From Azospira sp. I13 (GTDB lineage: Bacteria > Pseudomonadota > Gammaproteobacteria > Burkholderiales > Rhodocyclaceae): a stretch of DNA of 64,000 bases. The stretch covers positions 111,783 to 175,782 of the forward strand of contig NZ_BFBP01000026.1 in NCBI RefSeq assembly GCF_003112695.1, given 5' to 3'. A model generated the notes under the pieces. That model worked only from the letters and a program-made list of their open reading frames with translations, did no database searches and was not told where the DNA came from. This document shows positions 46,560 through 54,721 of the stretch, in pieces (positions within the stretch are counted from its first letter, which is position 1; the number at the start of each line of letters is the position of its first letter). Both the position numbers and the translations under genes were made by a program.

Positions 46560-48670
46560 GTGCAGCCGCCGCCCAGGCCGACGAGGCATCGCAGCCCCTG
46601 CCGCCCCTGCGGGAAGACCTGCGCCTGCACGAATCGGCGCCGGATCGGGATGGCGCCCCGGCCTGGGCCATCCAGGACCCGGTGACCAACCGTTTCTACC
46701 GCATCGGCTGGTTCGAGTTCGAATGCCTGCTGCGCTGGCCCGGTACCCCGGCGGAGATTGCCGCCGATATTGAACGCACTACGCCCATGGCCGTTGATGC
46801 GGCCCAGGTGGAGGAGTTCGCCCGTTTCCTGGAGCAGCACCAGCTGCTGCGGCCCTCTGCCGAAGGCATGCAGCGCCTGCTGGCCCAGGCGTCCCAGCCC
46901 GGCTGGCGGCACTGGCGCTGGTGGCTGCACCATTATCTGTTCATCCGCGTGCCTCTGGTGCGCCCGGAGCGCCTGCTGGCCCGCCTGCTGCCCTGGGTGC
47001 AGCCGCTCTTTTCCCCCGCGGCCCTATGGGCGCTGCTGCTGGCCAGCGGCCTCGGGCTGATCCTGGTGGCTCGCCAGTGGGATGAATTCACCCACGGGGT
47101 GATGGATATCCTCACCCCCGCCGGCATCGGCGGCTTTCTCCTGGCCCTGGCCATTTCCAAGACGCTGCACGAGCTGGGCCATGCCCTGGTGGCGACCCGC
47201 CTGGGGGTGCGGGTGGCCCATATGGGCGTGGCCTTCGTGGTGCTCTGGCCCATGTTGTACACCGATACCAGCGAATCCTGGCGCCTGCGCAGCCATCGCC
47301 AGCGCCTCGCCATCTCGGCTGCCGGCGTGGCGGTGGAGCTGGCCCTGGCCGGCCTGGCGACCCTGCTCTGGGCCCTGCTGGAGGACGGCCCCCTGCGCCA
47401 GGCCATGCTCTACCTGGCGACCACCGGCTGGGCCTTGTCCCTGGCCCTCAATGCCAGCCCCTTCATGCGCTTCGACGGCTACTTCATCCTTTCCGACCTG
47501 CTGGACTTTCCCAATCTCCACGAGCGGGCCGGCGCCCTGGCCCGAGCCTGGCTGCGCCGTACCCTGCTGGGCTTGGCCGAGCCGGACCCGGAGGCGCTGC
47601 CGGAGCGCACCCGCCGGGCTCTGGTGGCTTTCGCATTGGTGACCTGGGGGTATCGGCTGGTGGTCTTCCTCTCCATTGCCCTGGCGGTCTACGTCTTCTT
47701 CTTCAAGATTCTCGGCATCTTCCTGCTGGGGGTGGAAGTGGTGTGGTTCATCCTGCGCCCCATCTGGTCAGAAGTCTCCGTCTGGCGCCGCCGCTGGGAT
47801 GAAGTGCGAGCCAACCGCCGGCGCCTCTGGCGCAACCTGGGCCTGGCGGGTCTGGGCCTGTTGCTGATGCCCTGGGCCTTCGACGTGCGGGCGCCCGGGG
47901 TGGCCCATCCCGAGCGGCTACAGGTGGTCTATGGCCCCTTCCCGGCGCGCCTGGCGGCAGTGCACGGGCCCGGGCCGGTGGCGGCCGGCACGGTGCTGGC
48001 CCGCTTCGAGGCACCGGATTTGCAGGTGCGGGAGGGGCGCTCCAGCGCTGCCATCCACGCCCTGGAGCAGCGCCTGGCCGGCTTGCCGGCGGAGGAGGGC
48101 GGCCTGGCCCAACAGCAGGTGACGACGGAGCGCCTGCGGGAACAGCTGGCCGAAGCCCAGGCGGTGCGGGAGGAAGTGGAGCGTTTGCAGGTGGGCGCCG
48201 AGTTCGAGGGCGTCTGGCAGGATGTGGATCCCGCCCTGCAGCCGGGCGTCTGGGTCGGCGTGCGGGAGCCCCTGGGGGTGTTGGCGGACCCGCGCCGCTG
48301 GGTGGTGGATGCCTACGTGGAGCAGCGCCAGGTGGCCCGGGTGTTGCCCGGGGCCGCGGCCAGCTTTCGGCCGGAGCAGCACCTGCTCGCCATCAACGCC
48401 CGGGTGCTGGCGGTGGACCCGGCCCGCAGCCAGCGCCTCGGCCACGCCATGCTGGATGCCCGCCACGGCGGCGCCGTCGCCACCCAGAGCGGCAGCCGGG
48501 AAGCGCTGCCGGTGGAGGCCCTCTACCGGGTGCGCCTGCTCCTGGACGAACCTTTGCCCGCCTTGCGGGAAACCCGGGGCAGTGCGGTCATCGAAGGCAC
48601 CCGCCAGAGCCTGGCCTGGGAAGGTATCAAGCGCGTCCTGGCCGTAGTGATCCGGGAGAGCGGTTTTTAG
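46544..48670 (+). CDS. PqqD-like / M50 (site-2) protease / HlyD-like membrane protein
   Basis: 708 residues from ATG 46544 (a GTG at 46556 forms a GTGA overlap with the upstream stop and is an equally good start). Residues about 40-105 resemble a PqqD-like peptide-binding winged helix (AIQDPVTNRFYRIGWFEFECLLRWPGTPAEIAADI). A multi-span M50 core (about 155-440) has zinc motif HELGHA (His209, Glu210, His213) and the second motif NASPFMRFDGYF with Asp311. The C-terminal periplasmic part (about 460-700) is HlyD-like with a coiled-coil hairpin. Probably links substrate recognition, cleavage and export; the protease may also be purely structural. Confidence 0.85.
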   Translation: MERLVSAAAAQADEASQPLPPLREDLRLHESAPDRDGAPAWAIQDPVTNRFYRIGWFEFECLLRWPGTPAEIAADIERTTPMAVDAAQVEEFARFLEQHQLLRPSAEGMQRLLAQASQPGWRHWRWWLHHYLFIRVPLVRPERLLARLLPWVQPLFSPAALWALLLASGLGLILVARQWDEFTHGVMDILTPAGIGGFLLALAISKTLHELGHALVATRLGVRVAHMGVAFVVLWPMLYTDTSESWRLRSHRQRLAISAAGVAVELALAGLATLLWALLEDGPLRQAMLYLATTGWALSLALNASPFMRFDGYFILSDLLDFPNLHERAGALARAWLRRTLLGLAEPDPEALPERTRRALVAFALVTWGYRLVVFLSIALAVYVFFFKILGIFLLGVEVVWFILRPIWSEVSVWRRRWDEVRANRRRLWRNLGLAGLGLLLMPWAFDVRAPGVAHPERLQVVYGPFPARLAAVHGPGPVAAGTVLARFEAPDLQVREGRSSAAIHALEQRLAGLPAEEGGLAQQQVTTERLREQLAEAQAVREEVERLQVGAEFEGVWQDVDPALQPGVWVGVREPLGVLADPRRWVVDAYVEQRQVARVLPGAAASFRPEQHLLAINARVLAVDPARSQRLGHAMLDARHGGAVATQSGSREALPVEALYRVRLLLDEPLPALRETRGSAVIEGTRQSLAWEGIKRVLAVVIRESGF

Positions 48671-48862
48671 GGGCGCCGCCGCAAGTAGTATCGGCGGCAC
48701 GGGCGGCACTCGTGGGTGGTATTGGCGGCAATGGTAGAGGTGGGGACAGGGCGCTTGGCGCCCGTCCTTGCCATTCCTCCCGTCGGGCTGCGCCCACTCC
48801 GGCAGGTCATTGCCGACCCCGGCGCTGATTGTTGCCTGCCGCCCGGGGGGCGATGCCGGGAT

Positions 48863-50236
48863 TCAGAGGCTGGCTTCTTCCGACACCAGAATGACTTCGT
48901 GAGCCCATTGCAGGGCCTGGAACATGGCGTCGTTGAGTTCCGACGGGGCCAGGCCCTGTTCCGTCCCACCGTGCTGGATGGCTTCGGCGTCGTTGCTTTC
49001 GCAGATCGCCGCCAGATGCAGGATGGCCGCCAGGGGGCCCTGGCGTTCCAGCAAGGCCTGGCGCACTTCTTCCGGCAGCTGGATGTCCTTCAGCAGGCTG
49101 TCCAGGGGGGCCCCCAGCAGCTGGTCGAGCAGGGAGAGCAGGCCGGTGAGGAAGGCGTTGTCCGCATCCTTGGGCACCAGGCGCTCCATGAAGGCGCCCC
49201 GCACCAGGGCCTGTTCCATCAACACCCACTCGCGGTAGCCGGGGTTCTTGACGTGCAGCAGGAGCACCGAGAGCCAGCGGTAGAGCTTCTCCCGGCCCAG
49301 GATGACCACTGCCTGGTCGATGGAGTCGACGTGGCAGACCAGGCCCATGGCGGGGGAGTTGATGTAGCGCAGGAGCTTGAAGGTGAGCACCGGGTCCTGG
49401 CGCAGGTCCAGGGCCAGTTCCCGGGGTTCGGCGCCCTGGCGCAGGCGGTTGAGGATCAGGGCCACCTGCACCCGGTTGAGGGCCTGGCCCGGCTGGCGCC
49501 AGGCTTCCCGGGCGTTGATGAAGCTGCCGTGGAAGTAGTCGAAGCCCCGGTCGAAGCAGAAGCGGAAATCCTCGTAGCTTTCCAGCATCCGCGCTACCAG
49601 GCGGGGGCGTTGCTCCGGGTCCATGCTCTTCAGGTCCTGGGCCAGGGCCTGCAGGGAGTCCGGGGTGCTGGCGGGGAAATCCACCCGCAGGAAATCCGCG
49701 ACCTCCAGCAGATTGGCCGGCCCCGGGGCCTCCATGTTCCAGGCGATGCGGTAGCCGGCGGCCTTGAGTTGGGCCAGGCGCTCGCCCAGGGCGGCCAGGT
49801 CCACCGGCAGGCCCGGCGGTACGGTGATGGCGAGGACCAGGTTGTCGGCCGGCAGGCGGGCCAGTTCCGGGCTGCCCAGGGCGGCGGGGCTGACATCCAT
49901 GAAGGCCAGGCGCTGGCCCAGCAGGGTGTCGATGCGGATGGCCGCCAGGTTGCGGATGAGGGCCTCGTCATAGACCTTGCGGATCAGCTCCCGCTTGTCC
50001 CGCAGGCGGGATTGCAGGCGCTGGGGCAGGGTGAATTCGTAGCCGGCCACCCGCTCGTCGCGCCCCAGCACCGCCTCGCGGCAGATGAAGGCATTTTCCT
50101 GGGGTTCCGGGCCGCCCCGGGGATCGTCCTGAAGCGGCGCCAGGTCGTTGAGGCGCGCGAAGGTCTCCTGTTCCGGTTGGGCCGGCTCGGCGGGCGGCGG
50201 GCTGAAAAGGGAAAAGAGGCGTTGCAGCAGCGTCAC
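48863..50236 (-). CDS. EAL-HDOD (YuxH-family) signalling protein with degenerate EAL
   Basis: 457 residues from GTG 50236, which has AGGAG 6 bases upstream; an alternative TTG at 50263 lacks one. The N-terminal part (about 45-240) aligns in layout with EAL domains, but the EAL signature is replaced (VAGYEF) and key metal ligands are not visible, so it is probably not a phosphodiesterase. The C-terminal HDOD domain (about 245-440) has INSPAMGLVCHVDSIDQAVVILGREKLYRWL. Such proteins act in c-di-GMP-linked or stress signalling without catalysis. Confidence 0.85.
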   Translation of the reverse strand: MTLLQRLFSLFSPPPAEPAQPEQETFARLNDLAPLQDDPRGGPEPQENAFICREAVLGRDERVAGYEFTLPQRLQSRLRDKRELIRKVYDEALIRNLAAIRIDTLLGQRLAFMDVSPAALGSPELARLPADNLVLAITVPPGLPVDLAALGERLAQLKAAGYRIAWNMEAPGPANLLEVADFLRVDFPASTPDSLQALAQDLKSMDPEQRPRLVARMLESYEDFRFCFDRGFDYFHGSFINAREAWRQPGQALNRVQVALILNRLRQGAEPRELALDLRQDPVLTFKLLRYINSPAMGLVCHVDSIDQAVVILGREKLYRWLSVLLLHVKNPGYREWVLMEQALVRGAFMERLVPKDADNAFLTGLLSLLDQLLGAPLDSLLKDIQLPEEVRQALLERQGPLAAILHLAAICESNDAEAIQHGGTEQGLAPSELNDAMFQALQWAHEVILVSEEASL

Positions 50237-50482
50237 GGCGGCTCCTGGGCTGGCTAATGACAATGGATTTGGCGATTCTAGCCCACGCAGTACCCCGGCC
50301 GCATCCGCCGTGCTTCACCGAGGTTGTGCATAACTCACCAAGCCTGCCAGGCAGCGGGGAGGCGCCTCATTGCTGCACCGGCTCGCCGGCAGCGGGACGG
50401 CACGGGCGGGCGTTGGCCAAAAGTCGGCCCGCAGCCCGCCGGCGATAGGGCAGGGGCGGCGGCCCGGGTCTTTGGTGCCGTG

Positions 50483-51892
50483 TCAGCTTCGGCCCAGGGC
50501 TTGGCCGAGGAAGCGCTCCAGGCGCGGGTCCTGGGTGTAGCCGACGTTGAAGCGGATCCACGGTGAGGCCTGCAGCTGGGGGCGGAAGATGTGCCCCGGG
50601 GCCAGCATGATGTCGGCCACCGAGGCCTGGGTGGCCAGGCGCGCCGCGTCCTCCAGGCCCGGTGCCCGGGCCCAGACGAACATGCCGCCGGCCGGTTCGG
50701 CGTAGGCCTCCATGCCCACCCGTTCCAGCAGGCGCAGGGTCTTGTCTGTCGCCTCCCGCAGGCGGCCGTGGATGCGCTCCAGGTACTTGCGGTAGTGGCC
50801 GGCGGTGAGCATTTCGTAGACCAGCTGTTCCGCCACTTCCGAGGTGGAGACGCAACTGACGATCTTGACGTCGGTGAGGGCCGCCATCAGGTCCGGCCGG
50901 CCGGCGACGAAGCCCACCCGCAGATTGGCCGAGAGGGTCTTGGAGAAGCTGCCGACGTAAACCACCCGCTGCAGCTGGTCCAGGGTGGACAGGCGGGTGG
51001 CGCCGCCGGGGTGGAAGTCGCCGTAGGTGTCGTCCTCCACCAGCAGGAAATCGTGCTTCTCCGCCAGTTGCAGGATGCGGAAGGCGTTGGCCGGCGAGAG
51101 ATTGCAGGCGGTGGGATTCTGCAGCACCGAATGGGTGAAGAAGGCCCGGGGCTGGTGCTCCGCCAGCAGGGATTCCAGGGCCTGGGGATCGGGGCCGTCC
51201 TGGCCCCAGGGCACGCCCACCAGCTGCACCCCGTGCAGGCGCAGGTTGGCGAACAGGTTCCAGTAGCCCGGGTCATCCACGAAGACGCAGTCGCCGGGCT
51301 TGAGCAGCAGGCGGATGAGCAGGTCCAGGCCCTGGGTGGCGCCGTGGCTGAGCATGATCTGCCCGGGCTGGGCGGCGATGCCCAGGTCCGCCAGCTTGAG
51401 CCGCACCTGTTCCCGCAGGGGGGCGAAGCCCAGGGGCGTGCCGTAGCAGGTCAGCTTGACCTCGTCGCGCCGGGCCAGGGCCCGCAGCTGGCGCCGCACC
51501 CCTTCCTGGTCGTGCCATTCCGGCGGCAGCCAGCCCACGCCCACCTTGAGCCGATTGGGCGAATCCTCCAGGCTCTGGTGCAGCACCCCGGCGTTGTCGA
51601 AGGCCCGGGCCACCTGGCCGGCCACCGGCTCCGCCGCGGCCTGGGGCAGGCTGCGGGCCTCGACGTAGAAACCGGAGCCGCGACGGGACTTGAGCAGGCC
51701 CTGGGCCACCAGCCGGTCGTAGGCCTCCACCACGGTGAAGCGGCTGACGCCGTGGTTGTCGGCGAAGTGGCGGATGGGCGGCAGGCGCATGCCGGGGCGC
51801 AGCAGCCGGTCCTCGATGCGGGCCCGGACGCCGGCCACGATCTGGTCCACCAGGGGCTGGGGGGAATCGGGATTGAGGGAAAGGTTCAGCAT
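50483..51892 (-). CDS. MocR-family (GntR/aminotransferase) transcriptional regulator
   Basis: 469 residues. GntR winged helix at 1-80 (PLVDQIVAGVRARIEDRLLRPGMRLPPIRHFADNHGVSRFTVVEAYDRLVAQG in outline), linker, then a fold-type I aminotransferase-like domain (about 115-465) with the PLP lysine in YVGSFSKTLSANLRVGF. MocR proteins use PLP or a PLP adduct as effector rather than carrying out transamination. The target is unknown; the small divergent membrane gene is a candidate only by position. Confidence 0.93.
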   Translation of the reverse strand: MLNLSLNPDSPQPLVDQIVAGVRARIEDRLLRPGMRLPPIRHFADNHGVSRFTVVEAYDRLVAQGLLKSRRGSGFYVEARSLPQAAAEPVAGQVARAFDNAGVLHQSLEDSPNRLKVGVGWLPPEWHDQEGVRRQLRALARRDEVKLTCYGTPLGFAPLREQVRLKLADLGIAAQPGQIMLSHGATQGLDLLIRLLLKPGDCVFVDDPGYWNLFANLRLHGVQLVGVPWGQDGPDPQALESLLAEHQPRAFFTHSVLQNPTACNLSPANAFRILQLAEKHDFLLVEDDTYGDFHPGGATRLSTLDQLQRVVYVGSFSKTLSANLRVGFVAGRPDLMAALTDVKIVSCVSTSEVAEQLVYEMLTAGHYRKYLERIHGRLREATDKTLRLLERVGMEAYAEPAGGMFVWARAPGLEDAARLATQASVADIMLAPGHIFRPQLQASPWIRFNVGYTQDPRLERFLGQALGRS

Positions 51893-52032
51893 CTGTTCGC
51901 TCCTGGGGCGGGATTGGCCCGGTGGTTTTACCGGAACAGTGTTGCAGTCAGATCGGCTGATTGTATATTCCGATGGGAAAAAGTGTTCGCTATTGTCAGG
52001 TGTCCATTGTCGCTTGGCCCAAGGAGCCCGCC

Positions 52033-52584
52033 ATGGCCTGTCACGAGTACCTCCACCCCCGTTTGTCTTTTCCCCTGTTGCTGGTGGGCTGTGCCCTGGC
52101 TATTGCCGCGGTGCTGCTGCTGGGGGCGGGTATCGGGGTGGGTGGGGCCGATGCGATGGGCACGCGGGACGCAGCGCCGGGCATGAGCCGGGCGGAATGG
52201 CGGGAGGCCGGCCTGCTCTACCTGGCGGACCAGCGCAACGGCCAGGTACAGGTGTTCCACCTGCGGGGTGACCTGCCGGTGCCGGTGGCCACCCTGGCGC
52301 CGGGCCCCCGGCGCAGCATCCGCGCCCTGGGCCTGGAAGGTGCGAAGGAACGCCTGTGGGTGCTGGATGTAGCGGGGCTCAGCCTCTACGACGCCCGCCG
52401 CCAGGTGCTGCTGGGGCACTGGCCGGCCCCGGCCGGCGTGGCCTTCCACTCCCTGGTGGAAGGGCCTTCGCCGTCCCAACCCCTGGCCGTGTTGGCGACG
52501 GACGGCGCCGAATACCGCCTGGGCGCCGCCGCCGACACCCTGGCCAGTGGCCGCCCCGCCTGGCAGGTGCGTCGCGCCAGCTAG
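52033..52584 (+). CDS. Small single-pass membrane/exported protein, unknown function
   Basis: 183 residues from ATG 52033, preceded by AAGGAG (the frame is open from 51961 without support). One N-terminal membrane helix (LSFPLLLVGCALAIAAVLLLGAGIGVGG in outline). The remainder has beta-propeller-like phrases (LLYLADQRNGQVQVFHL; RLWVLDVAGLSLYDARRQVLLG). No family recognised. High-GC codon use is native. Last chromosomal gene before the putative transposon end at 52,733. Confidence 0.7.
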   Translation: MACHEYLHPRLSFPLLLVGCALAIAAVLLLGAGIGVGGADAMGTRDAAPGMSRAEWREAGLLYLADQRNGQVQVFHLRGDLPVPVATLAPGPRRSIRALGLEGAKERLWVLDVAGLSLYDARRQVLLGHWPAPAGVAFHSLVEGPSPSQPLAVLATDGAEYRLGAAADTLASGRPAWQVRRAS

Positions 52585-52740
52585 GGATGGGCTGGCGGAA
52601 GCGGCTGTCGTTCCTGCTCCGCGCTTCACCCGGTTTATGCGCTGCCCGTTAGTGCCCCAGGGCTGAGTCGGGGAGGGGGCGAGGCCAAGATGAGGGGCCA
52701 AGTAGGGGAGTTAAAGCACCGGGCAGCACACGTGTCGTTA

Positions 52741-52866
52741 TTCACTGGAATTGAGATCGTGATACCAGTGCCCATGCGGGCTTTTACGCTCTCATTTTGC
52801 GTGAATGGGCCGATATTTTTCACGCAAACTGAGAGTTTCTCCTTGTTTGTTCATTCAACCTGAGAG
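52741..52866. repeat. Repeated putative transposase-binding sites at the element end
   Basis: Four versions of a 17-bp motif close to TTCACGCAAACTGAGAG: TTCACTGGAATTGAGAT (52,741-52,757, +), CTCTCATTTTGCGTGAA (52,789-52,805, inverted), TTCACGCAAACTGAGAG (52,819-52,835, +) and TTCATTCAACCTGAGAG (52,850-52,866, +). The second and third form an almost perfect inverted pair. Spaced repeats next to a TGT terminus are the usual layout of TnsB/TniA binding sites in Tn7-like ends; here that role is inferred. Confidence 0.62.
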
Positions 52867-53146
52867 TCTGTTAGGTCAAGTGTCCGGGGCTCAGTTTACG
52901 AGCAAGTTTTGGCATCCAAACTCATTGGAATCTCTGCGAAAGAAAACGCATCATTTTCGTGAGGGGGACAGCTGTCTTGTTCGCCTTTGGAACGTAGCTG
53001 GCTCCATACGTTCTCTCCCAAGCGCCATGGAGCTATCAATAAGCCGCGTTACAAGGGGTATTGAGAGAACGACAGGTGATACTTGAGATAAGTCTAGGGG
53101 CGCTCCCCTTGAGATGTAGTGAAACTTGGGGCGCGCACGTATGAGG

Positions 53147-53758
53147 CTAGAAAAATATCTGCCGGATGTCCCAAGCCTTACTCGATTGGGATTCGAGCAA
53201 AATGGCATTGAACACCTTGTCGACTTCCGTAAAGTTTACTAGGGGGAATTTCGCCGAGTTCGCCCGATCGGGATGACACCAGTGGGCCGTTTTGGTGATT
53301 GCGATATGCCTTCGACAGACGAACGGTCGAGCGTGATAAATGCTGCAACTGTTGTTTCGCAGGAACGGGCAAGCTAGACCGTGGTAGTCCTCTGTGCTCC
53401 GGACATTCTTTGCACGCAGAACACCGGACTCTCTCTCGATGAACTTGATCTCCACCTCCCTAATAGACACAGGGTAGTGACAGCACGATATGCAGCCCTT
53501 TTTGCAGGGGGTGAACTTGTGAATTGAATCGTAGATCTGCGCCATGAAATCGTACAAGGCACGCAGCTTTGTGATGGGATTGCCCTTCAGGCGGTTGTAC
53601 CAATTAACTAAATGGGCTTCTCTCTCTTGCAGAGGCTCAGGTATAGAGGTGGCCACAACCGCAAATGTAGCCCGGGCGTTTTCGATAGCAACGTCAAGAT
53701 TCTGCTCCGCCAGAGCCTGGCTGATACCCCGCGCTTGATCATTTTTCTGAGGTGTCAT
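53147..53758 (-). CDS. YkgJ-family cysteine-cluster protein (cargo)
   Basis: 203 residues from ATG 53758. A helical N-terminal extension (about 1-85) precedes the Cys cluster: CKKGCISCCHYPVSIREVE, then ACPFLRNNSCSIYHARPFVCRRHIAI and a further Cys in WCHPDR. The CxxxCxxCC...C...C pattern is that of YkgJ proteins, suggested to bind metal. Lower GC than the chromosomal YkgJ gene at 22,233 and unrelated outside the cluster. First cargo gene inside the element; function unknown. Confidence 0.8.
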   Translation of the reverse strand: MTPQKNDQARGISQALAEQNLDVAIENARATFAVVATSIPEPLQEREAHLVNWYNRLKGNPITKLRALYDFMAQIYDSIHKFTPCKKGCISCCHYPVSIREVEIKFIERESGVLRAKNVRSTEDYHGLACPFLRNNSCSIYHARPFVCRRHIAITKTAHWCHPDRANSAKFPLVNFTEVDKVFNAILLESQSSKAWDIRQIFF

Positions 53759-54055
53759 GCCTGATCATTTTTCGCAGTTGTTGAATAGATTTATAGGACC
53801 TCACTTGCTTCTAGCTTATTTGAGACTGAGTGGAGCAAGAGTGCTGTTCAACGTAAATGGCCTTACTTTCTTTACCTTTCGGCTAAGGCAGTCCCCGTAA
53901 AGTAGGCGCAGGGAGGCTTCTAACAGCGGGGAATTTAACTGAACAGTCGTTTGCGCTGCTTGTTCTCTGTTGCTACGTCCAATGTGGCCACATGCCCAGG
54001 GAGGCTCAGGGCCAATTTCTCTAATTCTAAGTGCTACCACTTAAGTCTGAGCAGT
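53759..54055. other. Non-coding stretch in the island
   Basis: About 300 AT-richer bases. A 74-codon frame on the minus strand (53,816-54,040) has no ribosome site or recognisable motif and is not called. Probably carries the promoter for the leftward gene at 53,147-53,758. Confidence 0.4.
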
Positions 54056-54187
54056 TTACTTTCCTGATGGTTTTATCAGGCGGCGAAGCTTTTTCCATGT
54101 CCAAGTGATGGGAAGCCAGTACAACGCCCATCCTTGGCGAACCCCAACCATAAACTCGCGCTTGATTTCGTTCAGGGTCGGAAACAT
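54056..54187 (-). CDS. Small tryptophan-rich basic protein (43 residues), putative
   Basis: Starts with ATG at 54185-54187, with AGGAAA upstream at good spacing, and runs MFPTLNEIKREFMVGVRQGW followed by an amphipathic ALYWLPITWTWKKLRRL and a stop. Five aromatic residues next to a basic cluster suggest a membrane-associated peptide, as in some toxins or phage-type small proteins. No family recognised; supported by ribosome site and composition only. Confidence 0.42.
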   Translation of the reverse strand: MFPTLNEIKREFMVGVRQGWALYWLPITWTWKKLRRLIKPSGK

Positions 54188-54272
54188 TTGCTTTCCTGTA
54201 GTCTGAAATGCCAGGGAATAGACAGCCTGTTGACGGAGAAGGGTGAAGACACGACCTAAACCTTTTTATTTG

Positions 54273-54496
54273 CTAATCTTTGATGCTGACGGCCTTAGAA
54301 ATGTGGGCAAGGGCTTTATCGTCTACTTCGCCAGAGAGGTACCGAGCCATCAAAATTGCGATTGGTTTGAGTATCGCACGGTTAGCCTCATACCTAGATT
54401 CTCCGCTTTGGATTACACCAAAGTGTGACCAAAACGTTGGTTGATTTTTGCCTCGCCGGCAGGGGTCATTGGAACGATTTTAGCGCGATGTAACAT
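54273..54496 (-). pseudogene. Frameshifted remnant of a small gene
   Basis: An ATG at 54494-54496 opens a frame (MLHRAKIVPMTPAGEAKINQ) that soon ends, while a second frame continues with protein-like sequence from about PTFWSHFGVIQ through YEANRAILKPIAILMARYLSG to EVDDKALAHISKAVSIKD and a TAG at 54,273-54,275. The two halves join sensibly if one indel near position 54,445 is assumed. Family unknown. It could also be two unrelated chance frames. Confidence 0.35.
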
Positions 54497-54721
54497 TAGA
54501 AATTCGGCTCAGAAATCTCAGAGTATCCATTGTCCTAAAAATACATGAATTGCATATGCGTGAAGAGTTCTAATTTTCAGACGGCTAAAAAGGTTCGGTC
54601 GACGGATCGGCCTTTGCCGACATTCGGTTCCGTTCAAAACACCGACCGGTGAGAAATACAAAGCGGTCCGCCAACACGACTACAGAAGCAGGGGCAATTC
54701 ATGAACCATGACCCCTTTGCG

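Noticed and set aside
53816..54040. 74-codon minus-strand frame in the island
   Set aside because: No ribosome site, no recognisable motif, and composition not clearly protein-like.
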